Assembly (NCBI GenBank): GCA_003255025.1
Contig: QANY01008030.1
Location: 576,129 to 640,128 of the forward strand
DNA: 64,000 nucleotides
Reading direction: 5' to 3'
Origin: Datisca glomerata
Lineage: Eukaryota > Streptophyta > Magnoliopsida > Cucurbitales > Datiscaceae
The notes beneath the pieces were generated by a model. That model was not told the origin of the DNA. It did no database searches and saw only the letters and a list, made by a program, of their open reading frames with translations. The translations under genes and the position numbers were made by a program. Shown piece by piece: positions 1 to 12,429 of this stretch. Positions within the stretch are counted from its first letter, which is position 1, and each line of letters begins with the position of its first letter.

Positions 1-127
1 GGGTATAATGGGAGTTTAGATTCAACCATAGTCCAAAACTCTTTCTTGTCTTTCAAGAGGAAGTCATCCTCTCTATAGTTCATTTTCAACTCTCCTAACA
101 AAGGGAAGTTCTTCTCGCATTGCTTGA
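1..127 (-). CDS. Possible partial exon of an unrecognised gene at the window edge
   Basis: On the minus strand an open frame of about 42 codons runs off the window at base 1. It reads like a soluble, charged protein and contains CEKNFPLLGELK followed by KEFWTMVESKLPLYP. A pyrimidine-rich stretch and two possible acceptor AGs (bases 128-133) lie just upstream, so it could be an internal exon. I do not recognise the family. The composition is less AT-rich than the DNA that follows. It could equally be a transposon fragment; the neighbouring sequence outside the window would decide. Confidence 0.25.
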
Positions 128-1709
128 CTGCTACATGCCAACCCAATTGGATGAGAAATCAAAATAGAAATTGAAGAATGCAAGCTAGTATTTATATCAC
201 TTTATAAAAATATGAGTATTATTCTTTCTATAATTAATTATTTTTAGAAGGTCATTTTAGTAATGTGTAGTTTGATTTTGATTCATCGGTTAGTATATGA
301 GTATTATTCTTTCTATATTTAATTATTTTTACTATTTGAGATTTAGTTATAATAATATATATTACTTTTAACTCATTAATACTCATAATTTAAATAACTA
401 TATACTTATTTTGAAAAAATAACTATATATAATTTTAAGTGACAATATAATTAATATACAAATTTTGTACATAATCTTGCAAACTTAACAATAATAATTA
501 AGTTTATATTGATGCGATAACCAAAATGTCTTGAAGATAAATTAATACCTAAAACGAAAAAGTGTGGGTTAGTTAGGTAAGAAAATATTAATAGATAATT
601 TGAACCAGTAATATGAAATCTCAATACGAACTATTTGGTTGAAATCTAAACAAAACATATTATCAAGAAATCAAACTAAGGAAATATTAATGAATAACTT
701 GTCCGGAAAAAGAGATCTTAAGGATTTTCTCTCATATCTTCTCTGTTTGAGAATGAAAGTATAGTGAGTGATAAATGAAAGAAAGAAAGAAGAGGTATAA
801 AGAAAGTATGGGCTATAGGTATTTCTTTAATTAATTTATTATTTGTCACTTAATATTCTTTTTTAGGAAAGATAAATTTTTTACTACAATTCTCTCATGT
901 TGATAGTTTTATAATGGAGCTTCAAATTGTGGACTTTTATAAATCATCAGTGATAGCTTGCTTTTGAAAAACCAATTGTTAGTGACTTTAAGAAGTCAAA
1001 TTACGTACCTTGACTTTTATAAAAAGATATAACAAAAGTAAGAGCCCAACAATTATTATTTTTTATTAGTTGAGTTAATACCTTAATTAAATAATCACAT
1101 ACATGCTAGGATTATGAATTTCGAGCCGTAATATCTCAATCTTCTTAAATTTGTCACCATCGCTATAGAATTTGTACTCTTCTTTCTCTATCCTTATCCT
1201 GCAGGTACAACTCGTTTGAACCTTTTATGACTATTCTTTTCGATTATAAATGATAGAATCGTCCATTACGATTAATGAACGAAAGAGTTATATCTTCAAA
1301 ATCATTGATACTAACAATCCATCTTCCTCCAAATGGGAATTTTAAGTATATAATCAAATATAACACTTGAGCTAAGAGTCAAGTTGATAATTTTTCTTAC
1401 ATATTCAAATAATTGTCTTCTATGATATAAAAAATTATGTTATATACTAGACATTGTTATAACATAGAAGATAGCATATGATTATGCTACAGAGGAAGTC
1501 AAATGTTAATATTAAATACTGCAACTATTTTATTTTTTTTTAAAAAACCTAATACAACAACTACATAGATTCCAATAACTTTACGAGCAAATCTCTGATG
1601 AATTTTTTAGGTATATATCTAAAGGTTTGTCGATGTGTAGTAAAAAAACCTATTATAGTGGATTTTTTCATAAAAGATCATTTTCATTGAACGACACAGA
1701 TATTACAGT
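128..1709. other. AT-rich intergenic DNA
   Basis: I see no coding potential, RNA gene or terminal repeat here. There are only short AT-rich runs and stop codons in all frames. Confidence 0.5.
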
Positions 1710-1867
1710 GAAGATCTATACAAGAATCACCTGATCAAGAAATACATAATCCATTATAACAACTACATGAACACATGAAAAGCTAATTGAAGATCTATAC
1801 AAGAATCACCTGATCAAGAAACATACAATCCATTATAACAACTGCATGAACGCATGAAAAGCTCATT
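1710..1867 (+). repeat. 79-bp tandem duplication
   Basis: Two adjacent copies of a 79-bp unit start at 1710 and 1789, both beginning gaagatctatacaag. They differ at a handful of positions, including one small indel-like shift. No gene is associated with them. Confidence 0.85.
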
Positions 1868-2773
1868 GACTACCGTGTAGAAAATTTATGCAAATGAGAC
1901 TCATGCGAGTAAATCACTGGATGTGAGAGATTACTCATCCGCTCATTCACGAAACTCATTACTATCATTGGTCTTGAAACATGGGTCTACACGAAAATCA
2001 AATACCATGGGTCTTAAAGGAAGAGGAAACGATGTTACCTCGAGAAAATGAGTTTGAAAATCTTAAAAACCTCATAGATTCTCACTTTTAACTGAATTCC
2101 TTCTTAGATGACAGACTATATCATCAATGACTCTAAATGAGCTTCCTTAACAAAATATAAACGAATATCATGGACACTTTAATACGACTCAATTTTTGCT
2201 ATATATAACTTTGTTATAACTTTTGTTATTACATTTCATCGATCATGTTTGTCCCACAAGGGATCTAATTGTTTTAATTACATAAACATGCGACTAGGAA
2301 TGATTTCGAGAAAAAAAATTCTGAATCCAAAATATAGATAAAATGGGTAATCTTACTAGATTTTACAGCTGGATCAATATGATAATCACGTGTCAGATCG
2401 TAAAAAAAATCAAGTTAATGAATTTGTTATTTGTTCCACAACTCAAGATCATTTATTTTGTATGAGAACTTAAATTTCATGTTGGACGAATGATTTTATA
2501 TATTGATTCACTAGAGGTCTGAATTTTTGTTGTTTTCATCAACCGTCAGGAGGTAGTTTCTATAAACAAAGCTTTTCTTTTAAACCTCTATTGGTAGTTT
2601 CAAGAACCATTATTCTTTTACGTGATCGATTCAGATCCATCTATCATAACCTATCATAGACGTCTGAACTTTTGAACACGAAAGGTAAACCCACTTAGAA
2701 TTACAAAGAAGGGTACTGGCAACAGCTTGCACCTTAATATGGATGGAAACTAATAATTGGAAGGCTATACGAT

Positions 2774-2808
2774 GAGAGAGAGAGTGAGAGAGAGAGAGAG
2801 AGAGAGAG
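2774..2808. repeat. GA microsatellite
   Basis: An almost uninterrupted run of GA dinucleotides with one GT interruption. Confidence 0.95.
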
Positions 2809-5089
2809 CAAGTACAAATTAGACAATTTAACACAAGATTTTAGAGCCTGCTGCACTTAGATTCTAAACAATTAATCTTTGTCTTCCTATTAGGAACCTT
2901 TACATGTTCTTCTTTCATGTTTCATCTCTTCCCTTTGGCCCTACTTTTGTTTTTATTCCACATTTACATGTAATAAATCTAACAAATTAATATCAGATTT
3001 CTCTAGCTTTACTCTATGCAAACAAAAGAATAGAGTAAAATTTAACGAAATGAATTTTAAGCACTACACAGCTTTTCCTGCAAAGTCACTCATTTTGGAG
3101 AGACATGACTTGAATATTAATTAGAATCCTTCATCAGGGGTTGTGAAATGACTAGTTGTTCTCAATCTTTTCAGCCTTTGTTCCATAGGAGTAAGTTAGA
3201 GGGATTGAGAAATAAAACCATCTGATTTGATTCATTCTTACTAATCATGTGATGATCATTATAGAGTGATCCTTTCATTAACATATATTTCATGCTTTTA
3301 TTATATTTGTAGTCTCTAAAAGATGAGAACCAACTATGTAGCATTTATATCGAAGATTCAAGTATTGTATATGTCATGAGCACATTCCTTCACAAAAACT
3401 ACCCGTGATAATGAACTAGTAAAATAAATTAGATTTTAAGCACATCAAAACTTTTTCCACAAATTCACTCAGAATGGTCAGAGTGAAAAAGCAAAACAAT
3501 ATTCTAATATCCGTTGATAAAGTTAAGGCAAAGCGAAAAATCATTCATAAATAGGATTATGTGTCAAAAAAATTTAAACTGAAAAACATGATAACATTTT
3601 TTGTGTTAGAATTACAAATTTTTTTTGGAAATCTATAAAAGTAACTCGAAACTCGATTATTTAGTTATATGTATGAGAGTTTAATCATCTAAAAAAGTAA
3701 CTAGAAACTCGACCACTTAACCATATATATGATAATTTAATCATCTATTTGACACGTAATAACACTTAGAAAAATATAATTTGACAGGATTTGGAATAAT
3801 ATAATATGTAAGATTGTGGGAAAGAAAAAGAGATATGAACTAAAGCATATCTCTCACCACCACATGGATTGTCAAAAAAATAAAATCTGAAAGAGAAAGA
3901 ATACTAATTAGCACAGTCCTTCCATGCGGATATGGTCCCAATTTTCCCCTTTATTAGGGCTTTTCTAGTTGCTGGTCCCGTTTGGCAGGTATTGATTGAT
4001 TATTTGGATTTGAGCAACGCTATTTGGCAGTACAACTACTCATTCAAGTCACTAGTTTTAAAAAACAAAATTCGTGACACTGTGTAGCTTGTTTAAATGA
4101 TACGGATACTTGTCTAGTTTGAAAAATGATTCAAACTTTCATTCATATTTGATTTTTTGGACAAAAAGATCTTAAACCGATAAATGTCAAACTAACTCCT
4201 TTTAAAATTTCATGTAATATCAAAATTAACTCTCATTTTCCCTCAAATTTGAAAACAGGAAGATCGATTATTTTTTACATTCAAATTCAAATTCACCTAA
4301 TTTATATACAAATTCAAAATCGTTTATATTTTCGAGTCATAAATAGTTGGATGGGATCGGTTAAAGAGATAATCTTGTCATTTCACACTTAAATTAACAT
4401 TGTGTTAACGTAATGAATTTATGTGTCATTTTTCAAATCAGAAAAAACGTGTCTCCGTCATTTAAATAAACTTTATAGGATTTAGAGGAATTTTCCCCTT
4501 TTATTTTTTATTTATCAAGGGGAGTGAGGATTATACAAGAATCTACCTTAGAGTAGGATAATGAAAATCTTCTATATGACTACTTGGGCACATTCATGTC
4601 ACTATTGACAATCTATTTTTTCCATATTAAGTTTGTATTTTATGCATTATGTAGGGTCTCATACACTAGCATTGCAAACTCATAATATTTGGTGAAATGA
4701 TACTACATAATATTATTTTTTTGCATAGTAGAAGTGTGTTTGTTTTCCACTTTGTTAAAATTATATTATTCGTTTAGGTAACAGTTAAATAATAAATTAT
4801 TATATTATATATGGACTATAGATAAAGGAGAAAATCATTTAGCAAAATTAAAATTTCTTCATTAATTGTTAAACTTTTTTTTTCAAAATTTCTTAAGTTT
4901 CTGTTGCCTGGAAAAATATAAAAATAATGATATTTTCAACAAAACTGTTATATATATAGACTGTATACATAAAAGACATTAGGCGATAAACTATTTTAGA
5001 CATTTTGGTCTAACCAAATTTAGATAGAATTTCATATTTACCATTGTAACAGTAAATAATACTAATTAGCCATTTTTTTTTACGTTTTT
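2809..5089. other. AT-rich intergenic DNA
   Basis: No gene is recognisable. The stretch is AT-rich with scattered stops in every frame. Confidence 0.5.
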
Positions 5090-5644
5090 TTACTAGTCTA
5101 GATCTAATATTATTTTATAATATTTGAATAATAATAATTAAATTTCCAATTATATTCATCAATTGCGAAATCACAATTTCATTTATACCCTTTCATTTTG
5201 ATCATTCATTTTACAATAACAATAACTTATAATATATAATATACATTGAAAGTTGTGAGGAGATGTGAATTATTTTTTAAAAATTTCATCCAATTATTAT
5301 GGATACATGATCTAAAATAACTTTATAATTTACGTGCGTCATTTAATACTTAATTACTTTTAAAATTTATAATAAATCGATCAAAGTATACATTAATTTT
5401 TATAATTCATTCACTTATTTAATGAATTTGAAAAGACAAGTAATTAATAAATAATTTTAATATTTTCTAAACTTTGAATAAATTCTAACAAGTTATTTAA
5501 AAAGCAAACTATAGTTTTCTAATAATTTATTTTATAAGGAAAAGTTAATTGCTATCTACAAACAATTAAATATAATGCACTTAAAAACTTTAATTACACT
5601 ATATTTATACGTTAGTATAATTATTATGTAATATAAAATATAAT
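5090..5644. mobile_element. Helitron-like dispersed repeat fragment (copy 1)
   Basis: This AT-rich segment resembles 24770-25560 and part of 20940-21180. Shared phrases include a block around ttaaaag/gaaagt...gagga, then taattt(at)acgtg and a later aataaattctaacaag/aataaattataacaag stretch. In the copy at 24770 the repeat leads to a Helitron-type 3' end. Here it stops where a CACTA terminus begins at 5645, so it may have been the target of that insertion. The assignment rests on similarity between copies within the window. Confidence 0.4.
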
Positions 5645-7531
5645 CACTACAAGGAAAATAGTATTTCGCGGCGGTTGTAGCAACCGTCGCTTAAAAATAC
5701 GGTAAAAATTTTCGCGATAATTTTTAAAAACCGTCGCTAGATAGTGTTACTTTAGGCGTGGTGTTGTCAAAACCGCCGCTATATATAGGAACAATAAATA
5801 AAAAATAGAAATTAGAAGGAATAACAATTTGCGGTGGTTTTTATTTATTTTTAGCGACGGTTAAAACCGCTGCTAAAAGTCTTTTAAATATTCATTTCCT
5901 TCCTAACCTGCAATTTACATCTCTCTTCTCGATCAAAACCCTAAGGGCGATTTGCAGCGATTTCGAGCTCCTCCATCCGCCTTCGCCGGTCAGCCGTAGC
6001 TGAGCTCCACCGAAGGAGCCCCTTCTCTCTCCCTCTTTCTCTGAGCCATAGCTCGCGCCGCCTGAAAGGTCAAGCTCGCTACCATAACTTCCATGGATAG
6101 GTTATGCTGCTTCAATGTCTGCGCCCTAGCTCTCTCTCGGGACCACAAAGACCAGGTTCGTCTACTCTTTATTGTTTTGGATATGTTCTATTTGAATAAA
6201 GTATAAGATTTGTTTTTTGTTCTTATTAGCCAAGAAACTCAGAAATTAAAATCGGATGTTTAATTTTTATAAACATGGTTGTTATTTGATAACTTTAGCG
6301 TTCGATGTAAATTAGCATACAACTCTAAAAGTTTTGCTACTTCTGTTATCAATTTTTTCTTTTGGATCTTGAAAGGAATCAGTGAAGTTAAGGAACATCA
6401 AGAGCTTGGTGAATTTAGTGTCCTGTATATTATTTGTTGCTTACTTACTGATCTTTTATATGCTGTAGTAGCTTCTGAATAAAGAACCAGGAAAGATCTA
6501 TTCCATAGTTAATTGTTTGCTGCTGAATTTTAATTTGCTAGAAATTACCTTTGTTAGAACCAGTATGTTTTAGTTGAAGCATCTGAATTGATATGTGTTG
6601 AGAGAATTTTTCTTTTTTTGCTTTACTGTATACATGTTTTCAGAACTTTTTTAGGATAGATGTATAATAGATGAATATTTATCTCATTTCCAAAAAAATG
6701 TAATTCAGTCAATCAAAAGTACTGTTGTGGCCTATGCATGATGGCTAGTTATTTGATATTATATCGTAGTAAAATTTTATGTGCTAAGCCAACTTATTAC
6801 TTGACTGTTAATTTATATTTCTATAATATGATTCCTAAGTACAATAGGCATTTATTTAGTTTCCAGTAATTTTGACTACTTAAGGTTTTGCCATGATCTG
6901 ATTTGTAACTGACCAGTATTTGTTGTAATCATTTTTTCAGATTCAATACTATTTGAGCAGACTATTTAGAAGATTTTGGTTGGTATTCTACTCGTCCTTT
7001 AACTAAGTTTGATAAATCCCATTTCTACCTTCATAATTGCTTGCTTATATTTTTGTTCTTGTCATAGTCAAATGGTTCTCTCTCCCTCTCTGTCTCTTTT
7101 CACTCTTAATTATGTTCCACTGCTGTCTCAAACCATGCATCACAACTTAGGTTTTGTAGAAGGGATACGTTGCTATTTGGTATTTCTTCTTTAGTTCCTT
7201 TAATATTCCCTTCTTCAGGTACCCTTAATTTGAGTGTTTATAATAGTGTGTTAACTCTTTTGAGTATATTTATATTAGTTGAAGGTTATGGAATGATGAA
7301 TATATGTTATTTTTATACAAATATACAGTACTTGAATTGAGTGTTGTAAGTGCTTCCCAATCTTGCTAAACAACCCATTTTTTTAAATGTGTCAACATTG
7401 GTGACGCTTTAAAATCGCTGCTATATTTTTTTATATGTTTTCACTTTTACCAGTGGTTTATAACCACCGGTGTAGGTCAGAAAAAACCACCGTTATTTGT
7501 TAGGATTTAGCGGTGATCTTCCGGCGGTTAT
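5645..7531 (+). mobile_element. Truncated CACTA (En/Spm) element, left end
   Basis: The segment starts with CACTACAAGGAAAATAG, a classic CACTA terminus. It is followed by subterminal repeats of the GCGGCGGTT/AACCGCCGC type at 5665-5880, and more such motifs recur at 7395-7525. Between them is a GC-rich exon-like stretch (about 5920-6160). It holds a possible ATG at 6093 and a donor-like CAG/gttcgt near 6155, which may be captured gene DNA, followed by AT-rich intron-like sequence. No transposase is visible. No closing TTGTAGTG terminus is found; the element ends abruptly in the middle of an LTR at about 7532, so it is truncated. Confidence 0.65.
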
Positions 7532-8494
7532 GAATGACATGTCAAATAGGTACACGTGACACTCAAAGAAAAGCTCAGATGGGACATGTGTGGCATAACG
7601 ACGTTGATGTAGGATAAGAGTGATTATGTTTATAAGCGACGCCTCTAGATTTATAAAGGCGGCGAGCCTAATATTATATAATAAGTTATTGTAACCTGCT
7701 TTTGAGTTTAGTGACATAGGCTTGGAGGTTATTTCTTGCATGAGAATAGTCCTGAGCTGTGGTCTGGTATGATTATGATAAAGTTACGTTGTACCAAGAA
7801 AGGAAAACCTACTTAAAGGGTATAACCACTATAAGAAAGGAAAACCTACTTAAAGGGTATAACCACGGTATAACCACTATAAGAAAGGAAAACCTACTTA
7901 AAGGGTATAACCACTATAGGCGTCTTGGATGTGCCACCCTGGTAGAGAATGAGCTAAAGGCCTGTGTTGCCGCCTTTGGGGTAGTTCTCCACTACGCCAT
8001 CTTTGGGAGGTCCAAAGGTGGGTAGTGAAGTCTAAACATTCATCCGTGGCCTTTATGGAGTTGGTTGGATTCGGTATACAACTGCTCGATGCCCTGAATG
8101 CATGATTAGTTGAGGGTGTAAAGTGTGGTCATGATTTCTAAATGTGACCACGTTCTATGAGGGTGGTCACGTTTTAGGTGTGACCACATTTTAGAAGCAA
8201 TTCTTTTATCGCTGAAAAGGACAGAACGATGATCCCTTCTTGACCCATCTATATAAGGAAGTCATTCGTATCATTATGAGGATCATCACTGTTACACTCT
8301 CCTGGGTCAAAACCAAACAATATTATATAATTTGAAGTTCTCACCAATCTTAGAGAAAAAGACCATTTTGTCACCTTCTAGAGGTAGACCTAAGGTAATT
8401 TTCCTTCATCCCTTTAGTCATATAATTTCCACGTTCATAGGCTTACTTGTCATAGATTAGGTCACTTATTACACATCACCCAAAACCCATAAAT
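7532..8494 (+). mobile_element. LTR copy A of a compact gypsy-like element (5'-truncated)
   Basis: This stretch is clearly homologous to 17735-18604 over its whole length, sharing for example ttataaaggcggcgag, gccgcctttggggtagttc and a TATA-type motif (ctatataagga, 8249-8259 here and 18374-18384 in copy B). Its left part is missing, because it begins abruptly next to the truncated CACTA end. Its right end is followed by a degenerate primer-binding site near 8500. It is more diverged than copy B. Confidence 0.75.
7797..7918 (+). repeat. Local triplication of about 37-47 bp inside LTR copy A
   Basis: The phrase aagaaaggaaaacctacttaaagggtataaccac occurs three times in succession here but once in LTR copy B (near 18005). 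The expansion therefore arose after the copies separated. It creates a spurious 88-codon open frame. Confidence 0.85.
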
Positions 8495-8998
8495 ATTTTG
8501 ATAGGAAAATTGGGGAGTGACCTATCACCTAAGCATTTTACTAAGTATAAGTGGACATGGAAGACCTACGAGAGGTTCTACTCGTGTAGAAAGAGACAAC
8601 CAACCAATGATAGAGAACTAATACGTGGAAGAAACAACTTTCTTTGAGAGATCTAATCTCGCTGCCGCCATTGGTACCACCATGACGGCGACGGAGCAAA
8701 CCCACGGTATCAGGGATCTGTAGGCTTCTAATGTCGATATCTGAATTCTGCTAAGCACACTCGCTACCTTCCTCACTACTTCACAAAACCCTCCTCCACC
8801 ACCACTCGCTGTTCAACCCATACCACCCCAAACGGTAAGCCAAGTTGACGTCGCCTAACCTATTCTAGCTATACAGCCCAGACGGTCGGCTAGATCCGAG
8901 ATAGCAAATATTGACCAGAATTTGGGTCACTCAAACCACCTAGCTCACCCCGTTAGCACCCCACTGTGATTAATGATGACTCTTACTTCATGAAACAA
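8495..8998 (+). pseudogene. Internal region A of the compact LTR element with degraded gag-N-like ORF
   Basis: This is about 500 bp between LTR copies A and B. An ATG at 8682 opens a frame homologous to the 104-codon frame at 18791-19105; the start is MTATEQTHGIRD here and MTVTKQTHAIRD there, followed by a proline-rich middle. This copy has several in-frame stops and a small indel. Its stop codon next to the LTR has changed (CAA in place of TGA). I see no protease, reverse transcriptase or integrase, so the element is non-autonomous. Confidence 0.6.
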
Positions 8999-9129
8999 CG
9001 TGGGACACTACTACAAAACTAAGGTTAGATGACAGGTAAAACCCATCATTATAACTCTATATTGATCGCTGACCGACTCTCATCTACTAGGCTGTTATCT
9101 TTAGTCATTTTAAAAAGCCCATCATTATA

Positions 9130-9350
9130 AAGGAGTACAATGACGAGGAGTCCCCGTCATTATAGGTACTGTGAAAAGTAGATAGATGACGGGGAATCCT
9201 CGTCATCTTAGTCACCATAAAAAGCATATAGATGACGGTGATTCCACGTCATCTAAAGTTACTCCACTTAGACTTTAGATGATAGAGAATCTTCGTCATC
9301 TTAAGTACCGCCAAAAGTAAATAGATGACGGGGAATCCCCGTCATCTAAA
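9130..9350. repeat. Subterminal palindromic repeats of the CACTA element
   Basis: Five short palindromes of the form gatgacgggg-aat-ccccgtcatc occur at roughly 45-60 bp spacing, some imperfect. In CACTA elements such subterminal repeats bind the transposase-associated protein; that role here is inferred from position. Confidence 0.75.
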
Positions 9351-9699
9351 GTTCAAGAAAAGAAAGAAAATACAATTTTATTGATTTAATTAAATGAAAA
9401 CTTGGCAAATAGAAGATGTTTTCCCTTTTACAATTAACAAATTTTTACAAAAAATGTATAGAAAAATATCCATCCCAGAGTTTCTCCTCCCAACTTTTCA
9501 TCAACTAATAGAATCTAATACGTTAAATTATTCTAATTTTAATTCAGTTTATTCTAGAACCTGAAGCAAAATAATATTTTAGTTAAGTATATAGTACATA
9601 ATCAAATTCATTGCAAAAATGTAGTGAAATTGATAGGAAAATCATATAATTAAAGTATCTAAAGCATCAAATTAGAAGGCCAAAGTTACTTGGTATGAG
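9351..9699. other. AT-rich filler inside the CACTA element
   Basis: No gene or repeat is recognised. Confidence 0.4.
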
Positions 9700-10545
9700 C
9701 AATGTAAAGGATATTTTCAGTATGAAAAACCCTCTGCGAACAAATAATAACGATCGTAATTTGAAGAGAGAAAGAGAGAATAAAGATACCATCATTTATA
9801 TGAAAACCCTTTAAAGGGAAGAAAAATCACGGGAATATTGTTGATATTCACTTGTGTTAAGGAATTTACACAGTTGTTGATGAGAGAAGAGAGGAAGGGC
9901 GGTGCCTTTAGTTGTGATTTGCTTAGGTCTCTTCCTCGCCTCATTTTTTCTTCTTACATGAGTCTGTACTTATATGCCTTACAATAATAAGAATAAAAAA
10001 GGGGATGATCATATCCCTTATGCTTTCGACTGATGGAATTACTTTTAGGCGTATGCTCCTTTACTTTGCTCATTCCTTTAATTGTTTTGTCCTCAGCAAC
10101 TCAATCACTCATAGCCACTTGATGATTTCTCGTGGTTCGGGGCAATCAATCAAACTACTTGACTGTCAGTCTGAACCCTCCTTTCTACTTTAATGTTATG
10201 TCCTGTCCAGGATATAATGATTCCCCGTTCTCGAGATGCCAGTTCCCGTTCTAGAAGTGATAACCCCATTCCAGAAGTGATAGTCATCCATTCCAGAAGC
10301 GATTGTCACCCATTCTAAAAATGATTGCCCCCGTTCCAGAAGAGATTTTCACCCGTTCCAGAAATGATTGTCACCCATTCTAGAAGCGATTGTCACCCCG
10401 TTTCAACATTCTTCCCCGTTCTGACGAGGTCTCCCGCTTCAGCGTTATTTATGTACACGTGTCTTGGGTGGTTTATTTTTTCTGTTCATTTTCCCCCATT
10501 ACACTCAATAAATATCATTTATTGGATGTGTAATGATGAGAAGTT
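9700..10545 (+). repeat. Long direct repeat, left copy (LTR-like)
   Basis: It is homologous to 14120-14905 in the same orientation over about 800 bp. Shared phrases include accatcattta, gaagaaaaatcacgggaa, gatgagagaagagaggaa and ttaggtctcttcctc. The pair brackets a 3.6-kb tandem-repeat region, like LTRs around an internal region. I find no primer-binding site, polypurine tract or coding sequence to prove that. It may be a non-autonomous LTR element nested in the CACTA, or an internal duplication. Confidence 0.6.
10215..10410 (+). repeat. Short tandem array, about 22-bp unit (left copy)
   Basis: About eight imperfect copies of ccgttccagaagcgattgtca and variants. The same array recurs at 14660-14820 inside the right copy of the long direct repeat. 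Confidence 0.8.
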
Positions 10546-10715
10546 CTCGATTTGCATGCGCCTTTTCAAAGATCGTCTTGTCTTCTCTCGGGAACCTGCA
10601 CTTTAGTGCTCGTATTTTTTGCATGCGCCCTAGGTAGGTCCCTTTATCCTCGTATTTTTTATCTGTTCATTTTCCCCCCATTACACTCAATAAATTTCAC
10701 TTATTGAGGTGTAAT
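10480..10715 (+). repeat. Duplicated block around ttcattttccccc..cactcaataaat
   Basis: The phrase tctgttcattttccccc followed by attacactcaataaat occurs at about 10478 and again at about 10663, each time followed by a ttattg/tgtaatgat stretch. It is a roughly 185-bp imperfect duplication. Confidence 0.65.
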
Positions 10716-11259
10716 GATTTGTCTTTTCTTATTTTGTCGTTACCTCTATCCATTTTTGTCAGCTCGTTGTCGATGATGATTACTTTCCCTTCATTCGCGG
10801 TATTGTCTTTCCATTATTTTTACTACAGGCTTATTGATATAGTTTTTCTCATTTTCGTCATTATGGACTTAGTGGCGAGGTTTTCTCATTTTCTTTAGTA
10901 CAAGTTCAGCGATAAAGTTTCTCTCGTTTCTTTATTTTTTATTTTCCTTCTCTCATACGTTTAAAATTTATGACAAGAATGTTTGTACAAGAACAATAAT
11001 AATTTATTGAAATGAATAAGGAGCAAGTATACCGTTCCATAATTGCATTGCACGAGTTTGAGTTTGACGTTTCGCATTTGGTTGTAGAGTTTCTGCTGTT
11101 TACATATTTTCTTTTTCTACTTTCAAAATTTTCCTTCCTTTTCTCGCTTCTTTTTCCTTTACTCCTAGCTATTTTTTGCTCACCTCCATTCTTCAGCTCT
11201 TCTTTTATGTTCTTCTATACTCAGCGTTTCTTTACTGAGTTGAAGGCATTTCCTTAACT

Positions 11260-11640
11260 TTTCTTTTCTGTTATGAAGATTTTTCCGTTCTTAAGACATT
11301 TCTTTTTCGTTCTCTAAAATTTTCCATTCTGAAGACATTTCCTTTTCCATTCTCAAGATTTTCCAGTTCTGAACACGTTTTGTTTTCCGTTCTTTAGACT
11401 TTCTCGTTTTGAAGACATTTCATTTTTCATTATCCAGCTCTTCTTTTTTTTTTCCTTTCTTTTGTCGGCTCTTATTTTCTAAGCGTTTCTTTACTAAAGC
11501 TGAAGGTCTTTCCTCAACTTCTTTTCTTTTCTGTTCTGAAGATTTTCACATTCTTAAGACATTTCCTTTTCCGTTCTCCACATTCTCCTATTCTAAATAC
11601 ATTTCCTTTTCCTTCTTACATTTTGTTTCATCCCTTGTGT
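11260..11640 (+). repeat. Pyrimidine-rich tandem array (gacatttccttttccgttctcaag)
   Basis: Repeated variants of ttctgaagacatttcctttt / ccgttctcaagattttcc, roughly 38-45 bp per unit, occupy this stretch. The composition is strongly T+C on the plus strand. Open frames here are low-complexity by-products and are not called. Confidence 0.7.
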
Positions 11641-11677
11641 GTTTTTCTCCTTGTATTTTTTTTGTTTATTTTTCACA

Positions 11678-11815
11678 TTTTAGAGAGAATGTTTTTCTCG
11701 CTTTCAAGGGCTTGGGGATCTAGGGCGCCAACTTTTTGTCCACATTTTAGAGAAAAGGTTTTTTCCGCTCTCAAGGGCTTAGGCATCTAGTCCGCTGACT
11801 TTTTTTCCCATTTTC
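11678..11815 (+). repeat. 67-bp tandem duplication
   Basis: Two copies share ttttagagagaa/ttttagagaaaa, then caagggctt, atctag and gactttttt-like ends. Confidence 0.7.
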
Positions 11816-11818
11816 TTA

Positions 11819-12195
11819 TAAGAACGGTGCCCGTAGACACTCTTAAGGACTTAGACTCCTTCCATGGAACTATGACCCCATTTTGATTTCTTTTTTAGAA
11901 CGGTGTCCGTAAACACTTCCAAGAACTTAGGCTCCTTCAGTAGAACCATGACCCCATTTTGATTTCCTTCTGAGAACAGTGTCTGTAGACACTCCCAAGG
12001 ACTTAAGCTCCTTCAGTAGAATCATGGCCCCATTTGAATTTTCTTTCGAGAACAGTGTCCGTAGACACTCCCAAAGACTTAGGCTCCTTCAGTAGAACCA
12101 TAGCCTCATTTTGATTTTCTTCTAAGAGCAGTTCCCGTAGACACTCCCAATGACTTATGCTCCTTCAGTGGAACTATGACCCCATTTTGATTTAC
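11819..12195 (+). repeat. Tandem array of about 76-bp units, five copies
   Basis: Each unit reads roughly agaacggtgtccgtagacac, then cttaggctccttcagtagaac, then catgaccccattttgattt. Five successive copies are visible with point differences and short indels. Confidence 0.85.
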
Positions 12196-12340
12196 TACGG
12201 GCCCATTAATAGAGTTCCTCCTGTGTGTTTTGTTACGGGCTCATTGATAGAGTTTCCTCTGTTTCTTTTGTTACGGGCTCATTGATAGAGTTTCCTCTGT
12301 TTCTTTTGTCGCGGGCTCATTGATAGAGTTTCCCCGTGTA
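12196..12340 (+). repeat. Tandem array of about 38-bp units, four copies
   Basis: Four copies of a unit built on cgggctcattgatagagtttcc, separated by tctgtttcttttgtta. Confidence 0.85.
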
Positions 12341-12429
12341 CTTTTTTTTCTTTTTTTCGTACAAAAATATATGCGACAATAATGTCGAACAACACTAAAT
12401 ATAATATCTTAATTGAATAAGTAGGGAAC

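Noticed and set aside
2631..2834. 67-codon minus-strand open frame with Ser-Leu repeats
   Set aside because: The repeat is the GA microsatellite read in one frame.
7759..8025. 88-codon plus-strand frame with internal repeats
   Set aside because: Created by the local triplication inside LTR copy A; homologous LTR B has no such frame.
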